Assembly: GCA_046048135.1 (NCBI GenBank) | Contig: JBJOGR010000042.1 | Span: forward strand, 1 to 64,000 | Length of the DNA stretch: 64,000 nt | Direction: 5' to 3' | From: ATZT02 sp046048135 | GTDB lineage: Bacteria > Actinomycetota > Actinomycetes > S36-B12 > UBA5976 | Shown: piece by piece, positions 15,583 to 25,417 of the stretch | How the letters are laid out: each line of letters opens with the position of its first letter | How positions within the stretch are numbered: the stretch's first letter is position 1 | The notes under the pieces: generated by a model | The model's input: only the letters and a program-made list of their open reading frames with translations | What the model was told of the DNA's origin: nothing | The model's database searches: none | Program-made: the position numbers and the translations under genes

Positions 15583-15971
15583 GTGTTGCTCCAATCTCAC
15601 TAAGTCAATTACAAGTAAAACCTAAACAGATTGCAGCAGTTGGATTTGGATTAATTATTTCCGTCATTATTTTGATTGGCATGCTTGGCGGATTGTTTGT
15701 TAACACTCTTTTATCTCAAGGCCAATTCGAAATACAAGAATTACAAAATAAATCAATCGCGCTGGCAGACGAACATGAAGTTTTAGCACAAAATGTTGCC
15801 CGAATGGAATCACCTGAAATTTTGAAGCAAAAAGCGATCGAAATTGGAATGATTCCTTCTCCAGGTTCTGCATTTATTGATTTAAGAGATGGCCGTTTAT
15901 TAGGTGCAGGTGTGGATCCAATTTTGAATGAACCAGATTTAAATGTCGTTTCTCAGATAGAACAACCATGA
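15579..15971 (+). CDS. ftsL: Cell division protein FtsL-like
   Basis: 130 residues: a cytoplasmic N-terminus, one membrane helix (about 20-43), then a heptad-rich region (about 47-75) and a short extracytoplasmic tail. This matches the bitopic FtsL/DivIC class that forms a trimer with FtsQ and a partner to recruit FtsW and FtsI. Sequence conservation is low in this class, so position between rsmH and ftsI (4-base overlaps on both sides) is the main evidence. Confidence 0.82.
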   Translation: MSVAPISLSQLQVKPKQIAAVGFGLIISVIILIGMLGGLFVNTLLSQGQFEIQELQNKSIALADEHEVLAQNVARMESPEILKQKAIEIGMIPSPGSAFIDLRDGRLLGAGVDPILNEPDLNVVSQIEQP

Positions 15972-17701
15972 ATCCAAATCAAAAAATTCTTTTAAACACA
16001 GGCAATAGAAGGATTCGTGCCGTATTAGCTTTTTCTCTCATCGTCTTAATGATTTTTGGTCTAAGACTTTTTCAATTGCAGGCCTTAGATGCTCCGCAAT
16101 TAGCTGCAACAGCTGCAGAAAATAGGACCAGAACGCTGATTTTACCTGCTCAAAGAGGTGAAATTACCGATAGAAATGGCGCACCATTGGCGATAACAGT
16201 TGATGCAAGAAATGTAACCGTTGATCAAACTATGGTTATAGATCCAATTGGTACAGCACAATCGATTTCAAGTATTACAGGTGTTGAAAAAGAAATCTTA
16301 ATTCCTGAATTGACAGGCGATAAGAAATTTAATTATGTATTAAAACAAATTACTCCAGATCAATGGATCAAGATTAGAGATTTAAAGTTACCAGGAATTT
16401 TTAGCGAAAAAACAACGAAGAGAATTTACCCAGGAAACACAATTGCCTCAAGCACTATAGGTTTCATTGGAGGTGAAGGAAAAGGTTTAGCAGGACTTGA
16501 ATATGGATTTGAAAATGAATTAGCAGGTACTCAAGGTGAAGTAACTGTTGAAATTAGTGCAGGAGGAAGACCTCTTCCATCTGGAATTGCTTCAGAAAAG
16601 AAACCAGTTCCAGGTACTGGAATTAGATTAACTATTGATAGAGATTTGCAATTTGTTGCAGAACAAGCACTTGCAGAAAGAGTTGAATTTGCACAAGCAA
16701 AGAGCGGTACTTTAGTTGCAATTTCACCTAAGACTGGAAAAATTTTAGCTCTTGCAAATTATCCAACCTTTGATGCAAATAATCCTGGTGATGCCGAAGA
16801 TGGAGTTACGGTAAATCATGCATTAGTCGATGCTTATGAACCAGGATCAACTGCAAAAGTTATGACTTTAGCAGCTTTATTAAACGAAAATTTAGCTTCT
16901 CCTGAAACACCTTTTACAATTCCACCAGTTTTAAAAAGGCCAGGAAAAACTTTCCATGACCACGAACCACATGGAACTTTAAGACTTACTCTTACTGGAG
17001 TTTTAGCCAAGTCAAGCAACATTGGAACTATTCAAGCTGCTGAAATTATGGGTCCACAAAAATTTAATGAATATCTTTTAAAATTTGGTGTTGGACAAAA
17101 AACTGGAATGCAATTTCCTGGTGAATCCAAGGGACGATTACCAAAAATTGAAAAGTGGTCACAAACAAGTTTTCCAACTTTTGCTTTCGGTCAAGGTTAT
17201 ATGGTTAATGCAGTTCAAATAGCGAGTATGTATGCAACTATTGCAAACAACGGTACAAGAATTAATCCAACTTTGATTGAAGGCTTTGTGATGCCAAATG
17301 GAGAGTATCAAGCAGCAGCTGAACCTACAAGAACAGAAGTTATTTCTGAAAGTGCGGCAAAAACTTTAATAGAAATGATGGAAACAGTAGTTTCTGATGA
17401 AGGAACTGCTCCACTTGCATCAATTCCAGGTTATCGAGTTGCGGGTAAAACCGGAACTGCACAAGTTGTGGATCCAGCTTGTAAATGTTATTCAAAAGAT
17501 GTAATTGCTTCTTTCATTGGTATTGCTCCAGCAGAAGATCCTGAAATTGTTGTAGCTGTAGCGATTCATCATCCAAAAAATGGTCGTTACGGCGGACTTT
17601 TAGCAGGTCCAGTTTTCAAACAAGTTGCTCAATATTCATTACAAAAAATGAATGTTCCTCCATCTATTGGTAAACCTAAAGGTTACTTGGTGGAATGGTG
17701 A
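15968..17701 (+). CDS. ftsI: Septal peptidoglycan transpeptidase FtsI (PBP2b/PbpB)
   Basis: 577 residues. One N-terminal membrane helix (about 18-36), a pedestal domain beginning QRGEITDRNG, then the transpeptidase domain with all three active-site motifs: S294-TA-K297, S349-S-N351 and K494-T-G496. It crosslinks septal peptidoglycan in partnership with FtsW. No PASTA domain follows, and the protein ends soon after the catalytic fold. murE starts inside its last codons. Confidence 0.95.
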   Translation: MNPNQKILLNTGNRRIRAVLAFSLIVLMIFGLRLFQLQALDAPQLAATAAENRTRTLILPAQRGEITDRNGAPLAITVDARNVTVDQTMVIDPIGTAQSISSITGVEKEILIPELTGDKKFNYVLKQITPDQWIKIRDLKLPGIFSEKTTKRIYPGNTIASSTIGFIGGEGKGLAGLEYGFENELAGTQGEVTVEISAGGRPLPSGIASEKKPVPGTGIRLTIDRDLQFVAEQALAERVEFAQAKSGTLVAISPKTGKILALANYPTFDANNPGDAEDGVTVNHALVDAYEPGSTAKVMTLAALLNENLASPETPFTIPPVLKRPGKTFHDHEPHGTLRLTLTGVLAKSSNIGTIQAAEIMGPQKFNEYLLKFGVGQKTGMQFPGESKGRLPKIEKWSQTSFPTFAFGQGYMVNAVQIASMYATIANNGTRINPTLIEGFVMPNGEYQAAAEPTRTEVISESAAKTLIEMMETVVSDEGTAPLASIPGYRVAGKTGTAQVVDPACKCYSKDVIASFIGIAPAEDPEIVVAVAIHHPKNGRYGGLLAGPVFKQVAQYSLQKMNVPPSIGKPKGYLVEW

Positions 17702-19194
17702 GTTTTATGAAACTTCCAAAGCCAAAAGTCAAAGATGTTTCAACAAGAGAACTATCGCAAAAATTCAATTTAGATTCAAATTCAATTGATGTATTAGTAA
17801 ATGGAATTTCAAATAAATCAAAAGAAATAGATGTAAATGAACTTTTTGTTGCTATTCCTGGAGAGAAAACTCATGGGGCAAAATTTGTTCAAGAAGCAAT
17901 ACAAAATGGGGCAAAAGCAGTTTTAACAGATTCAATAGGAGCTAATTTAATATCTGAAAATTCAGTTCCAGTGCTTATATCGAAAGATTTGAAAAAAATT
18001 GTGGGAGAAGTTTCTTCATACATATATGAAAATCCATCACACAAAATGGATGTTTTTGGTGTCACTGGAACTAATGGCAAAACCACAGCTGCTTGGCTAC
18101 TAAAAGCTGGTCTTGAAAATTGTGGAATTGAAACGGGATTACTGGGTACTGCAGGTATAGATATTCCTGGATTAAAAGTTGAAAGTGAACGCACGACACC
18201 AGAGGCGACTGAACTTCAGAAAATATTAGCTTTAGCATTTCAAACTGGAGCCAAAGCAATTTCAATGGAAGTTTCCTCGCATGCTTTAACTTTGGGAAGA
18301 GTAAATGGAACAAAATTTAAAGCAGTGGGCTTTACCAATTTGAGTCAAGATCATCTTGATTTTCATAAAAATATGCAAGATTATTTTGAAGCTAAATCTT
18401 TGTTATTTGACGATTATTTCTCTAAATATGCTGTGATAACAACCAATGATTCATGGGGTAAAACCTTAGAGAAAAAGACTAAATTAAATGTTGAAACTTT
18501 AGGCGGTGATGTCGAGAATTACTGGCGAGTAACCGACATCACCGCTGCACTTGGACATGTTGACTTTAAATTAAATAATTTCAATAAGCAAAGTTTCAAA
18601 ATTAATCTTAGTTTTGCAGGAAGTTTCAATGCTTATAATGCTTCGTTAGCAATTGCGTTAGCCAATAAATTAGATATAGATTTATTAAGATTTATAAAAG
18701 GATTAGAAAATATTCAAATTCCTGGAAGAATGCAACCAGTTATAGTTCCTGGGGCTCCGCTAGCAATAGTTGATTATGCACACTCACCTGAAGCAATAGA
18801 AAACGTTTTATCAACATTGCGAAAAGAAACTAAAGGTAATTTAATAACAATTATTGGCGCAGGTGGAAATAGAGACAAAGAAAAAAGACCCAAGATGGGC
18901 AGCGCTGTTGAGAAATATTCAGATTTAATTATTGTCACAGATGATAATCCTAGAGATGAGAAGCCAGAAGATATAAGAAAATTAATTATTTCTGGAATTA
19001 GTGACAAAAAGAATGTATCTGAAATAGGAAATAGAAAAGAAGCAATTCAAAAAGCGATTTCTATGGCTAACGAATTTGACACCATTGCTGTATTAGGAAA
19101 AGGACATGAAAACTATCAAGAAATAAAAGGAGAAGTTTTATCTTTTAGCGATTTTTTAGTCACAAAAAATTTAATGGAAGAAAAATATAAATGA
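17695..19194 (+). CDS. murE: UDP-MurNAc-tripeptide synthetase MurE
   Basis: 499 residues from the ATG at 17695 (GTG at 17698 and ATG at 17707 are alternatives). It adds the third amino acid to UDP-MurNAc-L-Ala-D-Glu. The ATP-binding loop GTNGKTT has Lys129. The substrate motif D417-N-P-R420 is the form associated with meso-diaminopimelate, so the wall is predicted to be meso-DAP type. It overlaps ftsI by 7 bases and murF by 4. Confidence 0.94.
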   Translation: MVSFMKLPKPKVKDVSTRELSQKFNLDSNSIDVLVNGISNKSKEIDVNELFVAIPGEKTHGAKFVQEAIQNGAKAVLTDSIGANLISENSVPVLISKDLKKIVGEVSSYIYENPSHKMDVFGVTGTNGKTTAAWLLKAGLENCGIETGLLGTAGIDIPGLKVESERTTPEATELQKILALAFQTGAKAISMEVSSHALTLGRVNGTKFKAVGFTNLSQDHLDFHKNMQDYFEAKSLLFDDYFSKYAVITTNDSWGKTLEKKTKLNVETLGGDVENYWRVTDITAALGHVDFKLNNFNKQSFKINLSFAGSFNAYNASLAIALANKLDIDLLRFIKGLENIQIPGRMQPVIVPGAPLAIVDYAHSPEAIENVLSTLRKETKGNLITIIGAGGNRDKEKRPKMGSAVEKYSDLIIVTDDNPRDEKPEDIRKLIISGISDKKNVSEIGNRKEAIQKAISMANEFDTIAVLGKGHENYQEIKGEVLSFSDFLVTKNLMEEKYK

Positions 19195-20639
19195 TTAAAT
19201 TGACATTAAAAGAAATTGCGAATGCAGTTAATGGACAAATGGACGATTCTTACTCAAATGTAATAGTAAGTGGAAATGTTGAAATTGATTCAAGAAAAGT
19301 AAAAACAGGTGATCTTTTTGTTGCGATAAATGGACAAAAAGTAAATGGTGCAGATTTTGCTCAACAAGCAATTAATAATGGGGCAGTAGGAATCATTTGT
19401 GAAAAACAGATTTCAAAACTTCCATGTATTTTAGTAGGAGAAGGAAAATCTGGTTCTCAAGATGAAAATCAAAGTTCTGTAGTTGCGCTTTCTAAATTAG
19501 CTAAATTTGTATTAGAAAAACTTCCCAACATTAAAAAAATTGCCTTAACTGGTTCGTCAGGTAAAACAACTACAAAGGATTTAATTTCGGATTTAGGTGA
19601 GTTATTAGGGCCAACTATTGCACCAGAGGGAAGTTTTAATAATGAAATTGGATTACCTCTGACAATTCTTAAATGTGATGAAAAGACGAAAGTCTTAGTA
19701 AGTGAAATGGGTGCACGAAAAATTGGAAATATCAAACTTTTATGTGACATAGTTAAGCCAGATATTTCTTTAATATTAAATATAGGAACAGCACATATTG
19801 AAATATTTGGTTCTAAAGAAAATATTTTAAAAGCGAAATCTGAAATAATTTCTTCCTTAGATAGTACGGGCATTGCAGTTTTAAATAAAGATGATGAATC
19901 GTTTGATAAATTAAAATCACTCACTAAAGCAAAAGTTTTGACATTTGGAACAGCAAATGCTGATGTTTATGCAACTGACATTGAAATAGGTAATGATGGA
20001 TTTGCATCTTTTAAATTGAATTATAAAAATGAAAAAGCGCTGGTAAATTTAAAATTAGTAGGGCTACATCAAGTTTCTAATTCATTGGCTGCGGCTAGTG
20101 CTTTAATAAGTTTAGGAATTTCTGTAGAAAAAATTGCTCAAAAATTATCTAATTCTGTGCCAAAAAGTAAACTTAGAATGCAGGTTGAAATTTCTAATAG
20201 CGAAATTGAAGTAATAAATGATACTTATAATGCAAATCCGGAATCAGTTATTGCAGCGCTAGAAACTTTAAAATTGAAGGCTCAAAATAGAAATACTTGG
20301 GCAATTTTAGGTGAAATGCGAGAACTTGGCAGAGAGTCAAAGTATTACCATGAATTAGTTGCACAGAAAATAATTGAATTAGAAATAAATAACACTTTAA
20401 TTGTCGGTCAAGGGGCTAAATATATTTATGATTATTTAATGTTAAATAAATACAATGGATCAGCGCACTATTCAGTCAATATTTTGGAAGCCGTCAAAGT
20501 GTGTAAGGTTCTTTTGCAAAATAAAGATTTGGTGTTAGTTAAAGCCTCTCGTTCCATCGGTCTAGAGCGAGTCGCTCAAGTGATTGTTTCAGGTTTCGAC
20601 GAGAATTTAATTTCAAAAATCCAGGAGGCTAGTCAATGA
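19191..20639 (+). CDS. murF: UDP-MurNAc-tripeptide--D-Ala-D-Ala ligase MurF
   Basis: 482 residues. It adds the D-Ala-D-Ala dipeptide to complete the cytoplasmic pentapeptide precursor. Mur ligase order is clear: N-terminal uridine-binding domain (SRKVKTGDLFVAI), central ATP loop GSSGKTTTKD, an FNNEIGLPLT segment typical of MurF, then the C-terminal domain with NDTYNANPESV. ATG overlaps murE by 4 bases and its end overlaps mraY by 4, an unbroken coupled series. Confidence 0.95.
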   Translation: MIKLTLKEIANAVNGQMDDSYSNVIVSGNVEIDSRKVKTGDLFVAINGQKVNGADFAQQAINNGAVGIICEKQISKLPCILVGEGKSGSQDENQSSVVALSKLAKFVLEKLPNIKKIALTGSSGKTTTKDLISDLGELLGPTIAPEGSFNNEIGLPLTILKCDEKTKVLVSEMGARKIGNIKLLCDIVKPDISLILNIGTAHIEIFGSKENILKAKSEIISSLDSTGIAVLNKDDESFDKLKSLTKAKVLTFGTANADVYATDIEIGNDGFASFKLNYKNEKALVNLKLVGLHQVSNSLAAASALISLGISVEKIAQKLSNSVPKSKLRMQVEISNSEIEVINDTYNANPESVIAALETLKLKAQNRNTWAILGEMRELGRESKYYHELVAQKIIELEINNTLIVGQGAKYIYDYLMLNKYNGSAHYSVNILEAVKVCKVLLQNKDLVLVKASRSIGLERVAQVIVSGFDENLISKIQEASQ

Positions 20640-21703
20640 GGCTAATTATCATTGCTGGAGTTTTTTCCATGGTTTTTTCTCTATTCACAACACCTCTCTT
20701 GATAAAAGCTTTAAGAAAAAGAGGCAAATCTCAAGCCATAAGAATTTCGGAAGGAGACATTAATTACCCAGAACATCAATCAAAAGTTGGAACCCCCTCA
20801 ATGGGAGGATTATCAATTCTTGGCGGTTCTGTTGTTGGATACTCGATGGCTCACTTGCTTTTATGGCGCCCACCAACACTTTCTGCTTTTATGGCTTTGG
20901 CTTTAATGTTTGGTTTAGCTTTAGTTGGTTTTGCAGATGATTATCTAAAAATTTACAAACAAAACAGCAGAGGTATTAGAGCTCGAACAAAATTAATTGG
21001 TCAAGCTATTGTTTCATTTATTTTTGGATATTTTGCATTAAATTTTCCTGATGAATCTGGTAGAACCCCCGGATCTACTGCACTATCTTTTGTTAGAGAT
21101 ACAAAAATAGTATTGCCTACAGTTTTATTTATTTTGTTGGTTTGGTTTTTAATTACCGCTGCAACTAATGCGGTTAATTTGACAGATGGCTTAGATGGAT
21201 TGGCAGCAGGTGCTGCTGTGTTAACACTTGGCGCTTACATTTTAATTGGAGTTTTTGAATTTAATCAGAATTGTTCTTTTGAAAGAAATGCCACTTGTTA
21301 TGACGTTAGAGATCCATTAGATCTTGCAGTTTTTGCTGCCAGTGTGGCTGGAGCATGTATTGGATTTTTATGGTGGAACACCGCTCCTGCAAAAATATTT
21401 ATGGGTGACACTGGTTCTCTTGCAATTGGAGGCGCAATAGCTGGTTTAGCAATCATGACTAGAACTCAATTATTAATCGCATTTCTTGCTGGGCTATTTG
21501 TTTTGATAACAATTTCTGTAATTTTACAAGTTGGTTCATTTAAATTAACTGGAAAAAGAGTGTTTAAAATGGCACCGTTACATCATCATTTTGAAATGCT
21601 TGGTTGGCCTGAAATTCAAATAGTTGTTCGTTTTTGGGTTATTCATGGAGCATTTGTTGCAGCTGGTCTTGCTTTGTTTTATGCAAGTTGGGTAAGGGCA
21701 TGA
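20636..21703 (+). CDS. mraY: Phospho-MurNAc-pentapeptide transferase MraY
   Basis: 355 residues, about ten membrane helices. It transfers phospho-MurNAc-pentapeptide to undecaprenyl phosphate, making lipid I. Conserved loops are present: GTPSMGGL near the start, FADDYLK with the catalytic aspartates, NAVNLTDGLDGLA, and MGDTGSLAIGG, with the histidine loop APLHHHFE near the end. It overlaps murD through ATGA. Confidence 0.97.
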   Translation: MRLIIIAGVFSMVFSLFTTPLLIKALRKRGKSQAIRISEGDINYPEHQSKVGTPSMGGLSILGGSVVGYSMAHLLLWRPPTLSAFMALALMFGLALVGFADDYLKIYKQNSRGIRARTKLIGQAIVSFIFGYFALNFPDESGRTPGSTALSFVRDTKIVLPTVLFILLVWFLITAATNAVNLTDGLDGLAAGAAVLTLGAYILIGVFEFNQNCSFERNATCYDVRDPLDLAVFAASVAGACIGFLWWNTAPAKIFMGDTGSLAIGGAIAGLAIMTRTQLLIAFLAGLFVLITISVILQVGSFKLTGKRVFKMAPLHHHFEMLGWPEIQIVVRFWVIHGAFVAAGLALFYASWVRA

Positions 21704-23139
21704 TCGATTGGTTAAGACACAACAGAAACAGTGATTGGACCAAAGTAAATGCTTGTGTAGTCGGTTTAGGTGTCGCAGGCTTTGCAGCAGGTGATGCATT
21801 AATTGAAATGGGCGCAAATGTTTCAATCATTGATCAAGGCTCAGGTGAAATTCAACAAGAGCACGCAACTGTTTTAGAAATTCTTGGAGCAAAAACATAT
21901 TTAAATTACACGGGAGAAATACCAGCTCAAACAAATCTTTTAGTAGTTTCACCGGGAGTTAAACCTAGTTCTAAAATAATTTCAGAAGCAAATTCAAAAA
22001 ACATTGAAATTTGGGGAGAATTTGAACTTGCCTGGAGATTACGAAGTTTAGATTTTCCTGCTCCATGGTTATTTGTAACCGGCACAAATGGAAAAACAAC
22101 TGTTACTTTGATGCTTTCATCAATTTTGAATGCAGCAGGACTAAAAGCTCCTGCAGTTGGAAATATAGGTGATTCTTTAGTCAGTGCAGTAATGGATCCA
22201 ATTCCTGCAGATGTATTAGCGGTTGAAGTGGGAGCTCCACAACTTCCTTTTTTAAAAAATGTTTCTGCTCACTCTGCAGTTTGTTTAAATTTAGCCCAAG
22301 ATCACTTGGATCATTTTGGAACATTTGAAAATTATAGAAACACTAAAGCACTCGTTTATAGAAATGTTCAAAAATCTGCCATTTACAACGTAGATGATCC
22401 AATCACAGAAAAAATGGTTGAAGAAGCAGATGTGATTGAAGGCGCAAGAGCAATTGGTTTTACTTTAGGAGTTCCAGGTCTTTCTATGTTTGGTTTAGTT
22501 GAAAATGTTTTGGTGGATAGAGCCTTTGTCGAGGATAGAAAAACCCATGCACAAGAACTTTGCACGATTGAAGATTTAGCAACAAATGCTCCGCACAATA
22601 TTGCTAATGCTCTTGCTGCCTCAGCACTTGCAAGATCCTATGGAGTTGAACCTATTCATGTCAGAGAAGGTTTAAGAAATTTTGTTCCAGCTCCTCATCG
22701 AATTTCATTAATAGAAGAAATCCAGGGAGTTAAATTTATAGATGACTCAAAAGCAACTAACTGTCATGCTGCCCAAACATCTATCCAGGTCTTTGAAAAA
22801 GTCATATGGATTGCAGGTGGTTTATCAAAAGGTCAAGATTTCTCAGAACTAATCAACAAAAATGCTAAAAAAATTAAAGCTGCCGTGTTGTTAGGAAAAG
22901 ATAAAGACTTAATTTTTAATACAATTAAGAGCATTGCCCCAGATATGCCTGTGAAACTAATTGAGAGAAACGACGAAGAAGCGATGCTAGAAGTGGTTCA
23001 AGCGGCTAAAGCATTTGCTTCAAGTGGTGACACTGTTTTGCTTGCTCCAGGTTGTGCATCTTGGGACATGTTTAAAGATTACAAAGCTAGAGGAAATGCC
23101 TTTATTGATGCAGTTAAAAAAATTAAAGGTCAAAATTAA
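21700..23139 (+). CDS. murD: UDP-MurNAc-L-alanine--D-glutamate ligase MurD
   Basis: 479 residues from the ATG at 21700, which overlaps the mraY stop (ATGA); an earlier in-frame start would read through mraY. It adds D-Glu to UDP-MurNAc-L-Ala. The N-terminal Rossmann-like domain begins VVGLGVAGFAAGDAL, the ATP loop is GTNGKTTVTLM, and the C-terminal domain has FIDDSKATNCHA, where MurD has its substrate-binding DSKATN. Its TAA shares one base with the ftsW ATG. Confidence 0.95.
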   Translation: MIDWLRHNRNSDWTKVNACVVGLGVAGFAAGDALIEMGANVSIIDQGSGEIQQEHATVLEILGAKTYLNYTGEIPAQTNLLVVSPGVKPSSKIISEANSKNIEIWGEFELAWRLRSLDFPAPWLFVTGTNGKTTVTLMLSSILNAAGLKAPAVGNIGDSLVSAVMDPIPADVLAVEVGAPQLPFLKNVSAHSAVCLNLAQDHLDHFGTFENYRNTKALVYRNVQKSAIYNVDDPITEKMVEEADVIEGARAIGFTLGVPGLSMFGLVENVLVDRAFVEDRKTHAQELCTIEDLATNAPHNIANALAASALARSYGVEPIHVREGLRNFVPAPHRISLIEEIQGVKFIDDSKATNCHAAQTSIQVFEKVIWIAGGLSKGQDFSELINKNAKKIKAAVLLGKDKDLIFNTIKSIAPDMPVKLIERNDEEAMLEVVQAAKAFASSGDTVLLAPGCASWDMFKDYKARGNAFIDAVKKIKGQN

Positions 23140-24329
23140 TGGCAAGTAGACAAGATTCAATTACAAAATCTACAAAAACTTCGGATCAATTAAATAGCAA
23201 ACATTATTATGCATTATTAATTTCAATTTTTGCACTCTTGTTCATTGGAATAGTTATGATTTTATCGGCTTCCACAACAGTTTCGTACAAGCAATTCGAT
23301 AATCAATACGTTATTTTTTTACGTCAATTAATTTTTGCTTCTATCGGAGTTGTATTAATGCTATTAATTAGTAGGCTTCCAAAAGTTTTTTTTCATAAAT
23401 GGGCTCATATCGGATTATGGATCTCTCTAATTTTGCTTGTTTTAGTTCTAATACCTGGCATTGGAATTTCAGTTGCGGGGCAAAGAAATTGGATAAGTTT
23501 ATGGGGACCATTTCGATTACAACCAAGTGAAATAGCAAAACTTACATTTATTGTTTGGGGATCAGTTGTTTTAAGTAGACAAATTAAAACACGTGTAACA
23601 ACATGGCAAAATTTATTAGTACCAGTATTTCCTGTTGGATTATTAATTGCTGTTTTAGTTGTTATGGAAGGCGATTTAGGAACAACATTAATTATTGGGC
23701 CAATTGTGTTAGCTCTTTTTTATGCAGCTGGTGCTCCATTAAAAATGTTTAGCTGGGCGATTTTAGCTGGTCTAGTTGGGATTTTTGTTTTATCAATTAG
23801 AGAAGGTTATAGATTGCAAAGATTTATGTCATGGCTTAATCCCACCGCTGAAAACCAAGATGCTGGTTGGCAAGTGCTTCATGGCAAATATGCATTAGCA
23901 ACTGGAAGCTGGACTGGAATTGGTCTTGGAGCAAGTAGAGAAAAATGGGGTTGGCTACCTGCAGCGCACACAGATTTTATTTTTGCAGTAGTTGGAGAAG
24001 AATTAGGTTTAGTGGGAACAATTATTGTTTTAGCTTTAATTGGAACAATTTGTTATGTAGCACTTACTTTGGCTAGAAAAACTAATGATTTTTTCACAAG
24101 ACTTATTGCCACATCAGTTATGGCTTGGATTGTAGTCCAATCATTTATAAATATTGGAGCTGTTTTAGCACTTCTTCCGGTGACTGGAGTTCCTTTACCT
24201 TTAGTTTCTTACGGAGGTTCTTCTCTAATATTTACTCTTGCTGCACTAGGTGTTTTGTTAGCAGTTTTACGAGCAGAACCAAGTATAAAAAGTGAATTAA
24301 AGAGTCAAAAGAAAACAACTAGAATTTAA
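23139..24329 (+). CDS. ftsW: Septal peptidoglycan glycosyltransferase FtsW
   Basis: 396 residues, about ten membrane helices, SEDS family. It polymerises lipid II into glycan strands at the septum with FtsI. Family segments visible: IMILSASTT in the first helix, RNWISLWGPFRLQPSEIAK, GDLGTTLIIGP, and the C-terminal LPLVSYGGSSL. A polar N-terminal extension of about 20 residues precedes the first helix. Position inside the division cluster supports FtsW rather than RodA. Confidence 0.95.
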   Translation: MASRQDSITKSTKTSDQLNSKHYYALLISIFALLFIGIVMILSASTTVSYKQFDNQYVIFLRQLIFASIGVVLMLLISRLPKVFFHKWAHIGLWISLILLVLVLIPGIGISVAGQRNWISLWGPFRLQPSEIAKLTFIVWGSVVLSRQIKTRVTTWQNLLVPVFPVGLLIAVLVVMEGDLGTTLIIGPIVLALFYAAGAPLKMFSWAILAGLVGIFVLSIREGYRLQRFMSWLNPTAENQDAGWQVLHGKYALATGSWTGIGLGASREKWGWLPAAHTDFIFAVVGEELGLVGTIIVLALIGTICYVALTLARKTNDFFTRLIATSVMAWIVVQSFINIGAVLALLPVTGVPLPLVSYGGSSLIFTLAALGVLLAVLRAEPSIKSELKSQKKTTRI

Positions 24330-24331
24330 AT

Positions 24332-25417
24332 ATGAAATCAATTGCACTTGCAGCAGGAGGAACTGCAGGACATATTCAACCTGCACTTGCTTGTGCTAGA
24401 ACTATGAAAAAGAAAGATTCAAATATAGATGTATTTTTTATTGGAACTTCGAAAGGCTTGGAACAACAGTTAATTTCCAATACAGGTTTTGAACTTAATT
24501 TGATACCAGCAGTACTGATGCCTCGAAGATTTAATATTGAAATCTTCTCATTTCCATTCAAGTTGATTCAAAGCATTCTCATTACACTAAAAATATTTAA
24601 AGAAAAAAATGTGGGATGCGTAGTTGGTTTTGGGGCTTACGTATCATTGCCTGCTTATATTGCGGCTTTTATGAAAAGAATTCCCATAATTGTGCACGAA
24701 GGTAATAAAAAACCAGGTTTTGCAAATAAAGTAGGCGCATTATTTGCAAAAGAAGTTTTTCAAATGTTTCCAGCATCCATTAAAAAAGGAAAAACTATTG
24801 GTATGCCAATAAGGCAGGAACTAAAAGATTATCGAAAAGAAATCTTAAAAGTCGAAGCCATAAAGTTTTTTGGGCTGAATGAAAAATATAGAACTTTATT
24901 TGTATTCGGAGGCTCTCAAGGGGCTAGGTCAATTAATCAAGCAATTGAAGAAGTTATTCCATTACTGGAAGGAAAAAATGTTCAAGTAATCCATTCTTTG
25001 GGCCAAAAAAATGAAGCAAAGGCAGAGTTAAAGAAATACTCTTATTATCACCCATATCCTTATATAGAAAGAATGGATTTGGCTTATTCAGTTTCAGATT
25101 TAGTTATGTCCAGAGCTGGAGCAATGACAATTGCGGAACAAAGCTTTCTAGGTATTCCTGCTATTTATATTCCATTTGCTGTTGGAAATGGAGAACAAAT
25201 ATTAAATGTTAAAGAAATAATAAAAGCTGATGCTGGACTATTGGTTTTAGATTCAGAGATTTCTAGTCAAAAACTCTATGATTTAATAATGAACTACATT
25301 TTTGATGAAAATAAACTGATGTCTATGAGTCAAAAAGCAAAGAATTTTGGTTCAATGAATGCTGACATCGAAATAACAAATAAAGTTTTTGAATATATTC
25401 AAATAGGAAATAAATAG
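24332..25417 (+). CDS. murG: Lipid II synthase MurG (GlcNAc transferase)
   Basis: 361 residues. It adds GlcNAc to lipid I on the inner face of the membrane. The N-terminal glycine loop AAGGTAGHIQPALA, the GFGAYVSLPAYIAA acceptor-side segment, the second loop FGGSQGARSIN and the donor-binding region SRAGAMTIAEQSFLGIPAIYIPF are all present. The stop TAG shares a base with the GTG start of murC. Confidence 0.95.
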   Translation: MKSIALAAGGTAGHIQPALACARTMKKKDSNIDVFFIGTSKGLEQQLISNTGFELNLIPAVLMPRRFNIEIFSFPFKLIQSILITLKIFKEKNVGCVVGFGAYVSLPAYIAAFMKRIPIIVHEGNKKPGFANKVGALFAKEVFQMFPASIKKGKTIGMPIRQELKDYRKEILKVEAIKFFGLNEKYRTLFVFGGSQGARSINQAIEEVIPLLEGKNVQVIHSLGQKNEAKAELKKYSYYHPYPYIERMDLAYSVSDLVMSRAGAMTIAEQSFLGIPAIYIPFAVGNGEQILNVKEIIKADAGLLVLDSEISSQKLYDLIMNYIFDENKLMSMSQKAKNFGSMNADIEITNKVFEYIQIGNK